A stretch of DNA of 64,000 nt from Proruminimicrobium sp964487915 (GCA_964487915.1 CAZASN010000002.1:62001-126000); one strand, 5' to 3'; positions 1 through 8,676 are shown, numbered from the stretch's first letter. The notes: generated from the letters alone by a model not told the origin. Program-made: numbers and translations.

Positions 1-176
1 TGAACGGCGTCGGATAACAGAGAAAGACTTCCCGACATTATTCCGCCGATTATTTCAGCAAGCGTAATACAGCCGTTTAAAATAATTACTCCCAAATATT
101 TTGAGCCCGATAATCCCGTATAATCATGGGCATGATTATGGCTGCAGATGTGGTTATGTTTTTTATTTTCAGTCAT
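1..176 (-). CDS. cation diffusion facilitator transporter, N-terminal part (runs off window)
   Basis: Reading leftward from an ATG at 176, 58 codons stay open to the window edge. The protein starts with a His-rich cytoplasmic stretch (HNHICSHNHAHDY) and enters a first membrane helix. The last visible residues, LSLLSDAV, match the start of CDF transporter helix 2, where the Asp of the transport-site metal ligands lies. CDF proteins exchange protons for Zn2+, Cd2+, Co2+ or Fe2+ across the inner membrane. The ATG overlaps the stop of the upstream ArsR-type gene by four bases (ATGA), so the two form one operon and the repressor presumably senses the exported metal. The C-terminal part lies outside the window, so the exact substrate cannot be judged. 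Confidence 0.85.
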   Translation of the reverse strand, partial: MTENKKHNHICSHNHAHDYTGLSGSKYLGVIILNGCITLAEIIGGIMSGSLSLLSDAV

Positions 177-535
177 TTATTTTTTCTCGCTTCCCTTATT
201 TTGCAGATATGTTCTTTATTTAATCCGGCGCTTTTTATTAAATCTTTTTCTACTACAGCATCATCATTAAGAGATTCCTTGATAATTTTGCTTAATTTCG
301 CCGCGTATTCGCCTGACGGTTTATTAAGCATATAATTTGTCCAAAAACCGTCCTGCTCGTGTTTAACAAACTCTGCAGCTTTAAGTTTTTTTAAATGCCT
401 TGATACGCTCGGCTGTGTAATCCCCAAAACATGCGACAACTCACATACGCACATTTTTTTACTTTCCAATAGTTTTAAAATACGTATTCTGTTTTTATCG
501 GCCAACGCCTTTAATATTTTTTCAAGCGGCTGCAC
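173..535 (-). CDS. ArsR/SmtB-family metal-responsive repressor
   Basis: A 120-residue winged-helix repressor. A GTG start at 535 is preceded by GGAGG at 542-546 with good spacing. The HTH covers about residues 33-55 (LSHVLGITQPSVSRHLKKL). Cys29 and Cys31 in MCVCEL sit where ArsR proteins carry their helix-3 CVC As/Sb or Cd ligands. A third Cys (in HICKIREA) lies near the C-terminus. In this family metal binding releases the repressor from an operator that overlaps its own promoter, and such an operator is visible at 550-579. The gene overlaps the downstream CDF exporter, so the likely job is autoregulated metal efflux. The Cys set suggests a soft metal rather than the His/Asp zinc site of SmtB. 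The effector is inferred. Confidence 0.9.
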   Translation of the reverse strand: MQPLEKILKALADKNRIRILKLLESKKMCVCELSHVLGITQPSVSRHLKKLKAAEFVKHEQDGFWTNYMLNKPSGEYAAKLSKIIKESLNDDAVVEKDLIKSAGLNKEHICKIREARKNK

Positions 536-549
536 AAAAAACCTCCGTA

Positions 550-603
550 AAACTAAATAGCCTGTCTGCTATTTAGTTTATTTAAAAAAAACATGTTTGT
601 CAA
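550..603 (-). promoter_or_regulatory. arsR-CDF promoter with overlapping palindromic operator
   Basis: On the minus strand TTGACA (598-603) and TAAACT (575-580) are 17 bp apart, a near-consensus sigma-70 promoter. An exact 11-bp inverted repeat, AAACTAAATAG/CTATTTAGTTT (550-560 and 569-579, 8-bp spacer), begins inside the -10 box. That is the expected place for an ArsR-type operator. Confidence 0.8.
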
Positions 604-614
604 TAATTAATTTA

Positions 615-2804
615 TTATCTTATTTCACTCAGAATATTTGGCATTTCTTTTATAAACTCTTCAAGCTGTTTGGTCTGTATTCGTATATTTTCAAGGAGTT
701 CGCCGCGTTTTATTTGGTCTTCTGCTAATTCCGGGTCGGACAATTCGCCGGCCGCTTTATAAATAATTTCAAGGGCGTTCTTAATATCAAGCGTAACCGT
801 ATTGAAAAGCATATTTTTGAAACGGACGGTTTCAAGTTCCGATTCATTTTTTATATTCTCTTCAGCAAGCATTGCGCCTTCAACTGCCAGAGCGGCCTGT
901 TTGATAAATATTTCAAGTATGTGATAATTGTCAGGTTTCAAAAAATCTTTTGAATCGCCTGGAAAAATTCCAAGAATTCCGATCATATTGTTAGACGAAG
1001 AAAGCGGCATATAAAAACCGTCTGAACCGGACAGCGTATCCGTCCATCTGCCGGCGGTTTTGTTATTTTCTCTGACCCACTCGACCGTTTCCGTTTCTTT
1101 TGCGGCAAGATCTCTGGCGTTCGGCGTAGCCGTAAGAATTGACGTTTTCCCGCTTTTATCTATTGTAAAAACCACGGAAGGATATTTGAAAAAATCGTAC
1201 ACGTGCGAAATAAAAATCCTGAAAAGCTGGTCAGGCTTTGAAGATTTAGCCAAATCGCTTGTTAATGCATATAATACCTGCGTTCTCTGTTCGCGCAGCC
1301 TTATGGCAAAACTTTGGCGGCGGAGCCTGCCTGTCAGCGTTCCTATAAATAAACCGACTATAAGCATAACGGAAAAAGTTATTATATGTTCTTTATCCAT
1401 TACGGCAAAAGAATATTTCGGCTGCACGAAAAAAAACTCAAAACTTAAAACGCTCATAAGAGTTCCGATAACGGACATTCTTCTTCCGTATCTGAAAGCC
1501 AGCCACGAAATTCCGAGCAGAAAAATCATTATAAGATTTGCAAAAGTCAGATAAGACGAGAGCAAAATATTTGACGCGGTACATATTACGACGGTCACAA
1601 AAGTCCATCCGAGCCCTTCCCATGAAAAAGGATCAAGAGGCGGATATTTTGATTTAACTATATTTGCGCCCTGTTCGCCGCTTAAAAGATATAAGTCTAT
1701 TGCTCCGCATTTTCTGGCGAGCCTGTCTATAAGAGAACCGAAAAATCTTTCTCTTATGTTAGGTTTACCCGGTTTTCCCATAACTATCTTTGAAATATTT
1801 TTTGAACGGCAGTATGAAATTATTGTTTCGGCTATATCGTCTCCGCTGAGAGTTACGGTCTGCGCGCCGAGCTTTTCGGCAAAAGAAAACATTGAATCTA
1901 CGTTCCCTTTATTTTCAAATCTGTTGAAATGTGAAAAAGATTCGACGTAAGCCACCGTCCACTGGGCTCCCAAATCAACCGCTATCTGCTTTGCCGCGCG
2001 GATAATTTTAACTGCGCCCGGATTTGAACTTATACAGACAAGAAAATGTTCGCCGACTTTCCATACGTCAGATATAGTGTGTAGATCTTTATACGCCCTG
2101 AGCTGCGTATCAACGTTTCTTGTGGTATATTTAAGGGCAAGCTGCCTTAAAGCTATAAGATTTCCAAGCCTGAAAAAATTCTGTGCGGCAAGTTCCGCCT
2201 GCCTGCCAAGATAAACTTTTCCCTCCTTAAGTCTTTTGAGAAGTTCCTCCGGCGGAATATCTATCAGTTCTATTTCGCCCGCTTTTTCTATAAAAGTATC
2301 GGGAACGGTTTCACGCACTATAACCTGCGTAATCTGAGCAACGATATCGTTTAAACTTTCGCAGTGCTGCACGTTGAGAGTCGTATAAACGTCTATTCCG
2401 GCCTCAAGCAGTTCGTCTACGTCCTGCCAGCGTTTGGCATGGCGGGAACCGCTTGCGTTAGTATGGGCGAGTTCGTCGACCAGAATCAGCTCCGGTTTCC
2501 TTTTCAGAGCGGCCTCAAGATCAAATTCGCTTATTTCAATATTTTTATATAAATTTATTTTTCTCGGAAGAATTTCAAGATTTTCCAACAGAGCCTGCGT
2601 TTCGCTTCTTTTATGCGTTTCAATTATTCCGGCGACAACGTCTGTTCCGTCGCGTTTGCGGTATCTGGCATGTTCCAGCATTGCGTAAGTCTTGCCGACT
2701 CCGGCAACTGCTCCGAAAAATATTTTAAGTCTGCCTCTGTTTGATTTTTCGGCTTCAACCTGTTTTAATAATTTATCGGGATCCGGTCTGTTATCCATTG
2801 TCAA
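615..2804 (-). CDS. kdpD: KdpD-like sensor lacking the histidine-kinase core
   Basis: A 729-residue protein with the normal front end of KdpD. It has the KdpD N-terminal domain with a Walker A-like motif (GAVAGVGKT, residues 31-39), a universal-stress-protein domain (about 250-370), four membrane helices (about 395-490) and a GAF-like domain. Full-length KdpD is about 890 residues. Here the protein stops just after the region equivalent to the dimerisation helix. The usual VSHDLRTPL H-box reads VTLDIKNAL, with Leu at about residue 672 in place of the phosphorylated His, and there is no N, G1 or G2 box. Only about 80 bases separate the stop from arsR, so no detached ATPase domain follows. The start overlaps kdpC by ATGA. 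It is likely a non-kinase ligand or c-di-AMP sensor. No kdpE is present in the window. Confidence 0.9.
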   Translation of the reverse strand: MTMDNRPDPDKLLKQVEAEKSNRGRLKIFFGAVAGVGKTYAMLEHARYRKRDGTDVVAGIIETHKRSETQALLENLEILPRKINLYKNIEISEFDLEAALKRKPELILVDELAHTNASGSRHAKRWQDVDELLEAGIDVYTTLNVQHCESLNDIVAQITQVIVRETVPDTFIEKAGEIELIDIPPEELLKRLKEGKVYLGRQAELAAQNFFRLGNLIALRQLALKYTTRNVDTQLRAYKDLHTISDVWKVGEHFLVCISSNPGAVKIIRAAKQIAVDLGAQWTVAYVESFSHFNRFENKGNVDSMFSFAEKLGAQTVTLSGDDIAETIISYCRSKNISKIVMGKPGKPNIRERFFGSLIDRLARKCGAIDLYLLSGEQGANIVKSKYPPLDPFSWEGLGWTFVTVVICTASNILLSSYLTFANLIMIFLLGISWLAFRYGRRMSVIGTLMSVLSFEFFFVQPKYSFAVMDKEHIITFSVMLIVGLFIGTLTGRLRRQSFAIRLREQRTQVLYALTSDLAKSSKPDQLFRIFISHVYDFFKYPSVVFTIDKSGKTSILTATPNARDLAAKETETVEWVRENNKTAGRWTDTLSGSDGFYMPLSSSNNMIGILGIFPGDSKDFLKPDNYHILEIFIKQAALAVEGAMLAEENIKNESELETVRFKNMLFNTVTLDIKNALEIIYKAAGELSDPELAEDQIKRGELLENIRIQTKQLEEFIKEMPNILSEIR

Positions 2805-3382
2805 ACCTCTTTTTTATAATCGTCTAAATCAAGATTTAACTCCAAAACATTTACTGACGGTTCGCCTATTATTCCCAAAAAACGTCCGGCCGTATGTTTT
2901 TTTATCATTCCAATTACTTTATCTTCCGGAATCTGTCTGAAAGAAGCTATTCTTTTTGCCTGATACAATGCTCCGGCTACGCTTATATGAGGGTCAAGTC
3001 CGCTTGCCGACGCCGTCGCCAAATCGACAGGCAGGTCTTTTTTATTGCCTGCGTCAAAATCCATGAATGCTTTTACTCTGGACAGAGTTCTTTGTTTTAA
3101 AAGAACGTTTGCCGGTCCCAGATTTGATCCCGAAGAACAGGACGGGTTATACGGGCTGCCAGCTGTCGCCGATAAACGCCCCCAAAAATATTCCGGCGCT
3201 TCAAAATTCTGCCCTATAAGTGAAGAACCGACCGCTTTCCCGTTTTTTATAATAATGCTGCCGCCTGCCTTTTCCGGAAAAAATATCCGGGCTGAAAAAG
3301 TAACAAGCAGAGGATATGCCGCGCCGGTTACAACCGTTAAAAATACAAACGAATAAAATGCCGATTTGATCTGTTTAATCAC
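2801..3382 (-). CDS. kdpC: potassium-transporting ATPase KdpC subunit
   Basis: A 193-residue KdpC with one N-terminal membrane helix (about residues 9-28) and a periplasmic domain. Family signatures are the FWGRLSAT region and DPHISVAGALYQAKRIA, the latter close to the KdpC consensus for binding near the KdpA/KdpB interface. KdpC stabilises the KdpFABC complex and raises its affinity for nucleotide and K+. The gene lies between kdpB (16-bp gap) and kdpD (4-bp overlap), in standard kdpFABCD order. Length is normal. Confidence 0.96.
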   Translation of the reverse strand: MIKQIKSAFYSFVFLTVVTGAAYPLLVTFSARIFFPEKAGGSIIIKNGKAVGSSLIGQNFEAPEYFWGRLSATAGSPYNPSCSSGSNLGPANVLLKQRTLSRVKAFMDFDAGNKKDLPVDLATASASGLDPHISVAGALYQAKRIASFRQIPEDKVIGMIKKHTAGRFLGIIGEPSVNVLELNLDLDDYKKEV

Positions 3383-3398
3383 GATAGCGAAAACCTCT

Positions 3399-5474
3399 TT
3401 AAACTAATTTTAAAGCCGTCAAAAGCATATCTATAAGTTTTATCCCTATAAAAGGAATTATTATTCCGCCGACTCCGTATATCAAAATATTGTTTCTGAG
3501 AAGACGGCTCGCCGAAACAGTTTTATACGGAACGCCTCTCAAAGCGAAAGGAACAAGCGCTATAATAATAAGCGCGTTAAAAATAACGGCCGACAATATC
3601 GCGCTTTCAGGAGTCGAAAGTTTCATAACGTTAAGCCGGGCAAGAGGCGGATATGTTGTGACAAAAGCTGCCGGGATTATCGCAAAATATTTTGATATGT
3701 CGTTTGCTATGCTGAATGTCGTAAGAGATCCGCGAGTAATAAGAAGCTGTTTGCCTATTTTAACCACTTCAATCAGTTTTGTCGGATTTGAATCAAGGTC
3801 AATCATGTTGCCGGCTTCTTTTGCCGCCTGCGTTCCGGTATTCATTACTACGGCTACGTCCGCCTGCGCAAGAGCCGGAGCATCGTTTGTTCCGTCGCCG
3901 GTCATCGCGACAAGATGTCCGCCGGACTGTTTCTCTCTTATAAATCTTAACTTTGTTTCCGGAGTCGCTTCCGCAAGATAATCATCTACTCCGGCTTCGG
4001 CCGCTATTGCCGCGGCTGTCATCGGATTATCGCCTGTAATCATTACGGTTTTTATACCCATTCGCCGCAGTTCCGAAAATCTTTCTTTAATGCCGCCTTT
4101 TACAATATCCTTAAGATGAATGATCCCAACCGCTTTTTCATTTTCGCTTACGGCAAGAGGGGTTCCGCCGCTTCTTGCGATTTTCAAAGCCTCTTCTTTT
4201 AAAGACTGCGGAAATATTCCTTTCAGGCCGTTTACATATTTTTCAACCGCGTCGACTGCTCCTTTTCTTATTGCGGACCCGTTTCCCAGATCAACTCCGC
4301 TCATGCGCGTCTGCGCCGTAAAAGGAACAAATTTTGCGTTAAGTTCATTTATACGTCTTTCACGTATGTTATATTTTTCTTTTGCCAGAATAACTATGCT
4401 GCGTCCTTCCGGAGTTTCGTCTGACAGCGATGCAAACTGGGCGATATCGGCAAGATATTCTTCGCTGCAGCCTTCCGCCGGGATAAAGGCCACCGCCTGT
4501 CTGTTCCCAAAAGTTATTGTTCCGGTTTTATCAAGAAGCAGCGTATCAATATCTCCGCTCGCCTCAACCGCACGGCCTGAAACGGCTATAACGTTTGCCT
4601 GTATCATTCTGTCCATGCCGGCTATCCCTATTGCCGGAAGAAGACCTCCTATCGTAGTAGGAATCAGACAAACCAAAAGAGCCGCAAGAACCGTTATCGT
4701 TACCGGAGTTCCATGTCCCGATACAAATACTCCGTAAACGGAAAATGGAAGAAGAGTCGCCGTAACAAGAAGAAAAACTATCGAAAGACCTGACAATAAA
4801 ATCCCGAGCGCTATTTCGTTTGGAGTTTTTTTGCGGGTTGCGCCTTCAACCATAGATATCATTTTATCAAGAAAAGTTTCGCCGGGATCAGCCGTTACTC
4901 TTACAATAATCCAGTCGGATAAAACCACGGTGCCGCCTGTAACCGCAGATCTGTCCCCTCCGCTCTCGCGGATTACGGGAGCGCTTTCGCCCGTAATTGC
5001 GCTTTCATTTACCGAAGCGGCTCCTTCTACTATTTCTCCGTCTGTAGGAATTATATCTCCAGCTTCAACCAAAACAAAATCGCCTTTTCTTAAAGAGGAT
5101 GACGGAATTTCGGAATATCCGCCTGCATATTCCGGTTCTTTCATCTTTTTTGCCGGCGTGTCTTTTCTGTATTGTTTTAAACTTTCAGCCTGAGCCTTTC
5201 CCCGTCCTTCGGCGACCGCCTCCGAAAAATTGGCAAAAAAAACCGTAATCCATAACCATAAACTTATCATAAAAATGAATTTAGAATTTGTTTCGCCGTA
5301 TCCGAAAACAGACAAAATAAAAAGAAAAACAGTAAAAACGCACGTTACAAAAACCACAAACATCACGGGATTTTTTATCTGTACCGCCGGATTAAATTTT
5401 TTAAAAGCGCAGGCTGCGGCGGTTTTTGCGATATCGGCGTTAAAAAAAGATATTTTTGTTTTATGTCCGTTCAT
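3399..5474 (-). CDS. kdpB: potassium-transporting P-type ATPase KdpB subunit
   Basis: A 691-residue P-type ATPase catalytic subunit. It shows the actuator loop TGES (residues 161-164, whose Ser is the regulatory phosphorylation site in E. coli KdpB), the phosphorylation motif DKTGT at Asp315, and the hinge GDGTNDAPAL. A CLIPTTIGGLLPAIG segment holds the intramembrane IPTT sequence where other P-type pumps bind ions. KdpB hydrolyses ATP to drive K+ uptake through KdpA at the inner membrane. The gene starts 6 bp after the kdpA stop. All catalytic residues I can identify are intact, so the pump should be functional although its KdpD partner is not a kinase. Confidence 0.97.
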   Translation of the reverse strand: MNGHKTKISFFNADIAKTAAACAFKKFNPAVQIKNPVMFVVFVTCVFTVFLFILSVFGYGETNSKFIFMISLWLWITVFFANFSEAVAEGRGKAQAESLKQYRKDTPAKKMKEPEYAGGYSEIPSSSLRKGDFVLVEAGDIIPTDGEIVEGAASVNESAITGESAPVIRESGGDRSAVTGGTVVLSDWIIVRVTADPGETFLDKMISMVEGATRKKTPNEIALGILLSGLSIVFLLVTATLLPFSVYGVFVSGHGTPVTITVLAALLVCLIPTTIGGLLPAIGIAGMDRMIQANVIAVSGRAVEASGDIDTLLLDKTGTITFGNRQAVAFIPAEGCSEEYLADIAQFASLSDETPEGRSIVILAKEKYNIRERRINELNAKFVPFTAQTRMSGVDLGNGSAIRKGAVDAVEKYVNGLKGIFPQSLKEEALKIARSGGTPLAVSENEKAVGIIHLKDIVKGGIKERFSELRRMGIKTVMITGDNPMTAAAIAAEAGVDDYLAEATPETKLRFIREKQSGGHLVAMTGDGTNDAPALAQADVAVVMNTGTQAAKEAGNMIDLDSNPTKLIEVVKIGKQLLITRGSLTTFSIANDISKYFAIIPAAFVTTYPPLARLNVMKLSTPESAILSAVIFNALIIIALVPFALRGVPYKTVSASRLLRNNILIYGVGGIIIPFIGIKLIDMLLTALKLV

Positions 5475-5480
5475 AATTTT

Positions 5481-7220
5481 TTATCCGAAAATAATTAAAT
5501 GTTCGGCTACAGGCCCGAGGGCAAGCGCCGGAAAAAACGTTAATGCTCCGACTATTAAAACAATTCCCGTCAAAAAACATATAAATAAAAACGTATGCGT
5601 CGGCAGAGTTCCGGAAGTTTCAGGAACAATTTTCTTTTTCACAAGGGAACCGGCCATTGCAAGCACGGCGGCAGCCAAAATATATCTTGAAAAAAACATC
5701 GTTGCGGCCAGCACGATATTAAAAAAACCGGTATTTGCGTTTAATCCCGCAAACGCGCTGCCGTTATTGTTTCCTGCGGACGAAAACGCATAAAGCATTT
5801 CGGAAAATCCGTGCGGACCGGGATTAAAAACAGACGCTTTTGCCGCCGGATATACTACTGCTACTGCTGCGGAAAGCAAGACCAACAGAGAAGGCACAAG
5901 AATAATTATAACCGCCATTTTCATTTCATAAGATTCTATTTTTTTACCCAAATATTCAGGAGTTCTTCCGACCATTAAACCGGCTATGAAAACCGCAAGA
6001 ATGACAAATGCCGCCATGCCGTACAAACCCGAACCGACCCCTCCGAACACAACTTCACCCAGCTGCATAAGCCATAAAGGAATCAAACCGCCCAAAGGCA
6101 TAAAGGAATCGTGCATCGCGTTGACAGATCCGTTTGACGCCGCAGTTGTAACAGTCGCCCATATGGCGGAATTAACGATTCCGAATCTTGTCTCTTTTCC
6201 TTCCATGTTGCCGCCTGACTGCAAAAGACCGTAAGACTGGTCTACGCCTGACGAAGCAAATAAAGGATTTCCGGATTGTTCAATATGCGTGCATATCAAA
6301 ATACAAGGTATAAAAATTATAAGCATTGAAATAAAAATCGCGCGTCCCTGTCTTTTGTCTTTCGCCATATATCCGAAAGTATAACAGAGGGCAGCAGGTA
6401 TAAGAAGAATTGAAAGCATTTCTATGAAATTTGAAAAAGGTGTCGGATTTTCAAACGGATGAGAGGAATTTACGTTAAAAAAACCGCCGCCGTTTGTGCC
6501 GAGCTGTTTTATCGCAATCTGCGATGCGACAGGCCCGACGGGCAGAATCTGCCGGGTTAACTGATTGCCGGATGCATCGTTAAAAGGAACCGCTAGATTT
6601 ACGACTTGATAAGGCGAAAAAGTCTGAACGACTCCCTGTGAAACAAGAACAACAGCAAGGACAAATGACAAAGGAAGAAGAATATAAACTACGCAGCGGA
6701 ATATATCTATCCAGAAGTTTCCTATCGTCTCAGCCTGATGCCTTACAAAACCGCGTATAAGCGCCGCCATCACAGCCATTCCTGTAGCGGCCGATAAGAA
6801 ATTCTGAACCGTAAGCCCGAACATCTGCGTAAAATAACTCATCGTTATTTCTCCGGCGTAAGACTGCCAGTTTGTATTTGTGGCAAAACTTACGGCCGTA
6901 TTAAACGCCAAATCTCTGGATACTGCAGGCAGATTCATAGGATTTAAAGGCAGAAAATTCTGCAGTCTCTGGATGAAATAAACTGCGATTATTCCAAATA
7001 TATTGAAGACAACCATTGAAAAAACATACGTTTTCCAATTCATCTCTTTTGAAGAATCAACGGCACAGACGCGGCAGAAAAAACGTTCAAGCGGCATAAA
7101 GCGGCGCGTTACAAAAGATGAGCCTTCAAAAACTCCGGCCATATAAAGACCGAGCGGTTTTACAGCCGCCAAAAGAACAGCGATAAAAATAATAATTTGC
7201 GTAATATTATTCAAATTCAT
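5481..7220 (-). CDS. kdpA: potassium-transporting ATPase KdpA subunit
   Basis: A 579-residue, roughly ten-helix K+ channel subunit of the Kdp pump. The four pore repeats are visible as TNTNWQSYAGE, LGTNGGGFFNVNSSHP, AASNGSVNAMHDS and SSAGNNNGSAFAG. They supply the glycine-rich selectivity filter typical of KdpA and the SKT superfamily. The ATG at 7220 overlaps the kdpF stop (ATGA), which supports this start. Length is slightly above the usual 557-565. Confidence 0.97.
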   Translation of the reverse strand: MNLNNITQIIIFIAVLLAAVKPLGLYMAGVFEGSSFVTRRFMPLERFFCRVCAVDSSKEMNWKTYVFSMVVFNIFGIIAVYFIQRLQNFLPLNPMNLPAVSRDLAFNTAVSFATNTNWQSYAGEITMSYFTQMFGLTVQNFLSAATGMAVMAALIRGFVRHQAETIGNFWIDIFRCVVYILLPLSFVLAVVLVSQGVVQTFSPYQVVNLAVPFNDASGNQLTRQILPVGPVASQIAIKQLGTNGGGFFNVNSSHPFENPTPFSNFIEMLSILLIPAALCYTFGYMAKDKRQGRAIFISMLIIFIPCILICTHIEQSGNPLFASSGVDQSYGLLQSGGNMEGKETRFGIVNSAIWATVTTAASNGSVNAMHDSFMPLGGLIPLWLMQLGEVVFGGVGSGLYGMAAFVILAVFIAGLMVGRTPEYLGKKIESYEMKMAVIIILVPSLLVLLSAAVAVVYPAAKASVFNPGPHGFSEMLYAFSSAGNNNGSAFAGLNANTGFFNIVLAATMFFSRYILAAAVLAMAGSLVKKKIVPETSGTLPTHTFLFICFLTGIVLIVGALTFFPALALGPVAEHLIIFG

Positions 7221-7309
7221 GAAAATATTTCCGGTTTAACAAGCGAAATAAACAAATATATGAGCAAAAATATGCATACGACCGCTCCGGCAACATATAA
7301 AAAAAACAT
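7217..7309 (-). CDS. kdpF: KdpF small membrane subunit
   Basis: A 30-codon ORF with a GGAGG site just upstream of its ATG. The product is a single hydrophobic helix ending in a short LVKPEIFS tail. This is the KdpF pattern of one transmembrane segment followed by a KPE-like motif. In E. coli the roughly 29-residue KdpF stabilises the KdpABC complex like a lipid. The stop codon overlaps the kdpA start by four bases, the classical kdpF-kdpA junction. It is easily missed because of its size. Confidence 0.9.
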   Translation of the reverse strand: MFFLYVAGAVVCIFLLIYLFISLVKPEIFS

Positions 7310-7374
7310 AACGCCTCCGATATCCTTTGCAAAACTGCAAAAAAATCCGCGCCTGACCTGTATTTTCATTTTTT

Positions 7375-7550
7375 GGGAATATACGCCTATAGAACCGGGG
7401 GCAAGCCCGGCAAAGAAAAGAGGGATTAAACAATATTCATATCCCTACGGGGTTAGCTGTCGGGCTCAGGCTGAAACAACCTTAACTTATAAAAGTATTA
7501 GCCCCAAGATCATTCGATCACAAACGGGTCCCCCGCTTTCTTTCTTCAGT
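7375..7550 (-). promoter_or_regulatory. c-di-AMP (ydaO/yuaA-type) riboswitch leader of kdpFABCD
   Basis: The minus-strand leader contains the conserved pieces of the ydaO aptamer in order: GCGGGGGACCCG (7525-7536), a TTGGGGC segment, and CCTGAGCCCGACAGCTAACC (7451-7470) followed by CCGTAGG. Two variable hairpins follow (AGGGAT...ATCCCT and CCGGG...CCCGG). This RNA class binds c-di-AMP and usually turns transcription off, and kdp and other K+ transport genes are known targets. The aptamer lies about 65 bases upstream of kdpF. A T7 tract at about 7342-7348 could belong to the expression platform, but I could not fold a convincing terminator by eye. Confidence 0.85.
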
Positions 7551-7593
7551 ACAATATTCACCAAAAAAGAAATTCGGTTTCCAAATTTGATAG

Positions 7594-7622
7594 ATGCTAT
7601 ACCTTTATTTCAAAAAAGTCAA
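7594..7622 (-). promoter_or_regulatory. promoter of the kdp riboswitch-operon transcript
   Basis: TTGACT at 7617-7622 lies 15 bp from TATAGC (7596-7601), or 17 bp from TAGCAT (7594-7599). The predicted start falls roughly 40 nt before the riboswitch core, in the gap between the DUF1330 gene and kdp. This is the only good sigma-70-like pair in the gap. Confidence 0.6.
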
Positions 7623-7683
7623 GATGTCCGATTGTTATTACGGTAAGATTAAACGTTATTAAATTAAGAAAAAAATCTTCATT

Positions 7684-7974
7684 TCAAACGCCGTCGGCAA
7701 CTATTGCGTTTGTTTTTGCAGACTGTTCTCTGAGAGGAGCGACAGCTCTGTATTCCGGCGAATGCCACCATGCGTTAAACTTTTCAATATTTTCAAATTC
7801 AATAATTATTAAACGCATAGGATTCCAGCCGCCCGCAATCGTTGTTGTATTTCCGCCGCGCACAATATATTTGCCGCCGAATTTTTCAACGATAGGCGGA
7901 ACTTTAGAAACATACTGCATATATTTTTCTTTGTCAAAAACTTCTTTGATTTCAACTATAAAGTAAATCGGCAT
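7684..7974 (-). CDS. DUF1330 family protein
   Basis: A 96-residue protein matching the DUF1330 (dimeric alpha/beta barrel) pattern. It shows PIYFIVEIKEVFDKEKY at the N-terminus, GGKYIVRGG in the middle and FNAWWHSPEY near the C-terminus. Members are small cytosolic dimers related in fold to EthD and antibiotic monooxygenases. No reaction is established for the family. The stop lies about 60 bases upstream of the kdp promoter, and the gene sits 12 bases downstream of a methyltransferase, so the two are likely cotranscribed. Confidence 0.85.
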   Translation of the reverse strand: MPIYFIVEIKEVFDKEKYMQYVSKVPPIVEKFGGKYIVRGGNTTTIAGGWNPMRLIIIEFENIEKFNAWWHSPEYRAVAPLREQSAKTNAIVADGV

Positions 7975-7986
7975 TTTATCCTCTTT

Positions 7987-8676
7987 TTATTTTTTAGCGC
8001 CGTAAACGGCAAAATTAAAATTTTTAAATATTATGTCGGGATTTTTAAAGCCCGCTTTTTTTAAAACCGAAAGTTCCCAATCTATAACGACAGGTCTGTC
8101 CTCTTTCTTATGGCGTAAAAGCATTTCTTTTACTTTATTTAAAGCAAGCCCGTTTTCACTCATAAAAGAAATCCATTTATCCGTATAAAATTTTTGAAGA
8201 GCTGTATCTTTTGTTATAAATATATCTATATTCAGAAAAATTCCGCCGGTTTTAAGAGCTTTATGCAGTTTTTTATAAAACTTTATTTTCTCTGTTCCTT
8301 CCACGTGATGCAAAACCATGGAAGATATTACTGCGTCATATCTTTTTGAATAATCAAATTTTCTTATATCTCCGCGCCAAAAAACCGTATCGGGATATTT
8401 TTCAAATTTTGTCTTAGCCATTTTTATCATATTTTCGGACATATCAAGACATGTAAGATGCGCATTAGGATAATATTCTTTTGCTTTTGAGCCGAGATTG
8501 TCCGTACCGCATCCCAAATCAATTATTTCCAATTTTGATTGTTTTTTAAAGGGCATAGCCTGTACAAGAATTTCAAGCATCTGCTTGTATAGAGGAACTA
8601 TTTTATAGAATAATTCATCAAATACAGCCGCTTCTTTTTCAAAATGTTTTTTTATTTCTTTAAATCTGTTTTTCAT
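7987..8676 (-). CDS. class I SAM-dependent methyltransferase
   Basis: A 229-residue Rossmann-fold methyltransferase. Motif I is IIDLGCGTD (residues 51-59), followed by an acidic residue at the end of the next strand (LTCLDMSENMIKMAK) and a motif IV/post-IV segment ISSMVLHHVEG. This layout fits small-molecule or tRNA-modifying methyltransferases such as the CmoA/UbiE-like groups. The substrate cannot be read from the sequence. The gene precedes the DUF1330 gene on the same strand with a short gap. Confidence 0.85.
   Translation of the reverse strand: MKNRFKEIKKHFEKEAAVFDELFYKIVPLYKQMLEILVQAMPFKKQSKLEIIDLGCGTDNLGSKAKEYYPNAHLTCLDMSENMIKMAKTKFEKYPDTVFWRGDIRKFDYSKRYDAVISSMVLHHVEGTEKIKFYKKLHKALKTGGIFLNIDIFITKDTALQKFYTDKWISFMSENGLALNKVKEMLLRHKKEDRPVVIDWELSVLKKAGFKNPDIIFKNFNFAVYGAKK

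Noticed and set aside
615..880. Frameshifted kdpD with a hidden kinase domain
   Set aside because: No N, G1 or G2 box motifs occur in any frame between the kdpD stop and arsR. The gap is only about 80 bases.
7197..7646. Plus-strand ORF of 149 codons over the kdp leader
   Set aside because: It is antisense to kdpF and the riboswitch, and its reading frame is explained by structured RNA constraints rather than coding.
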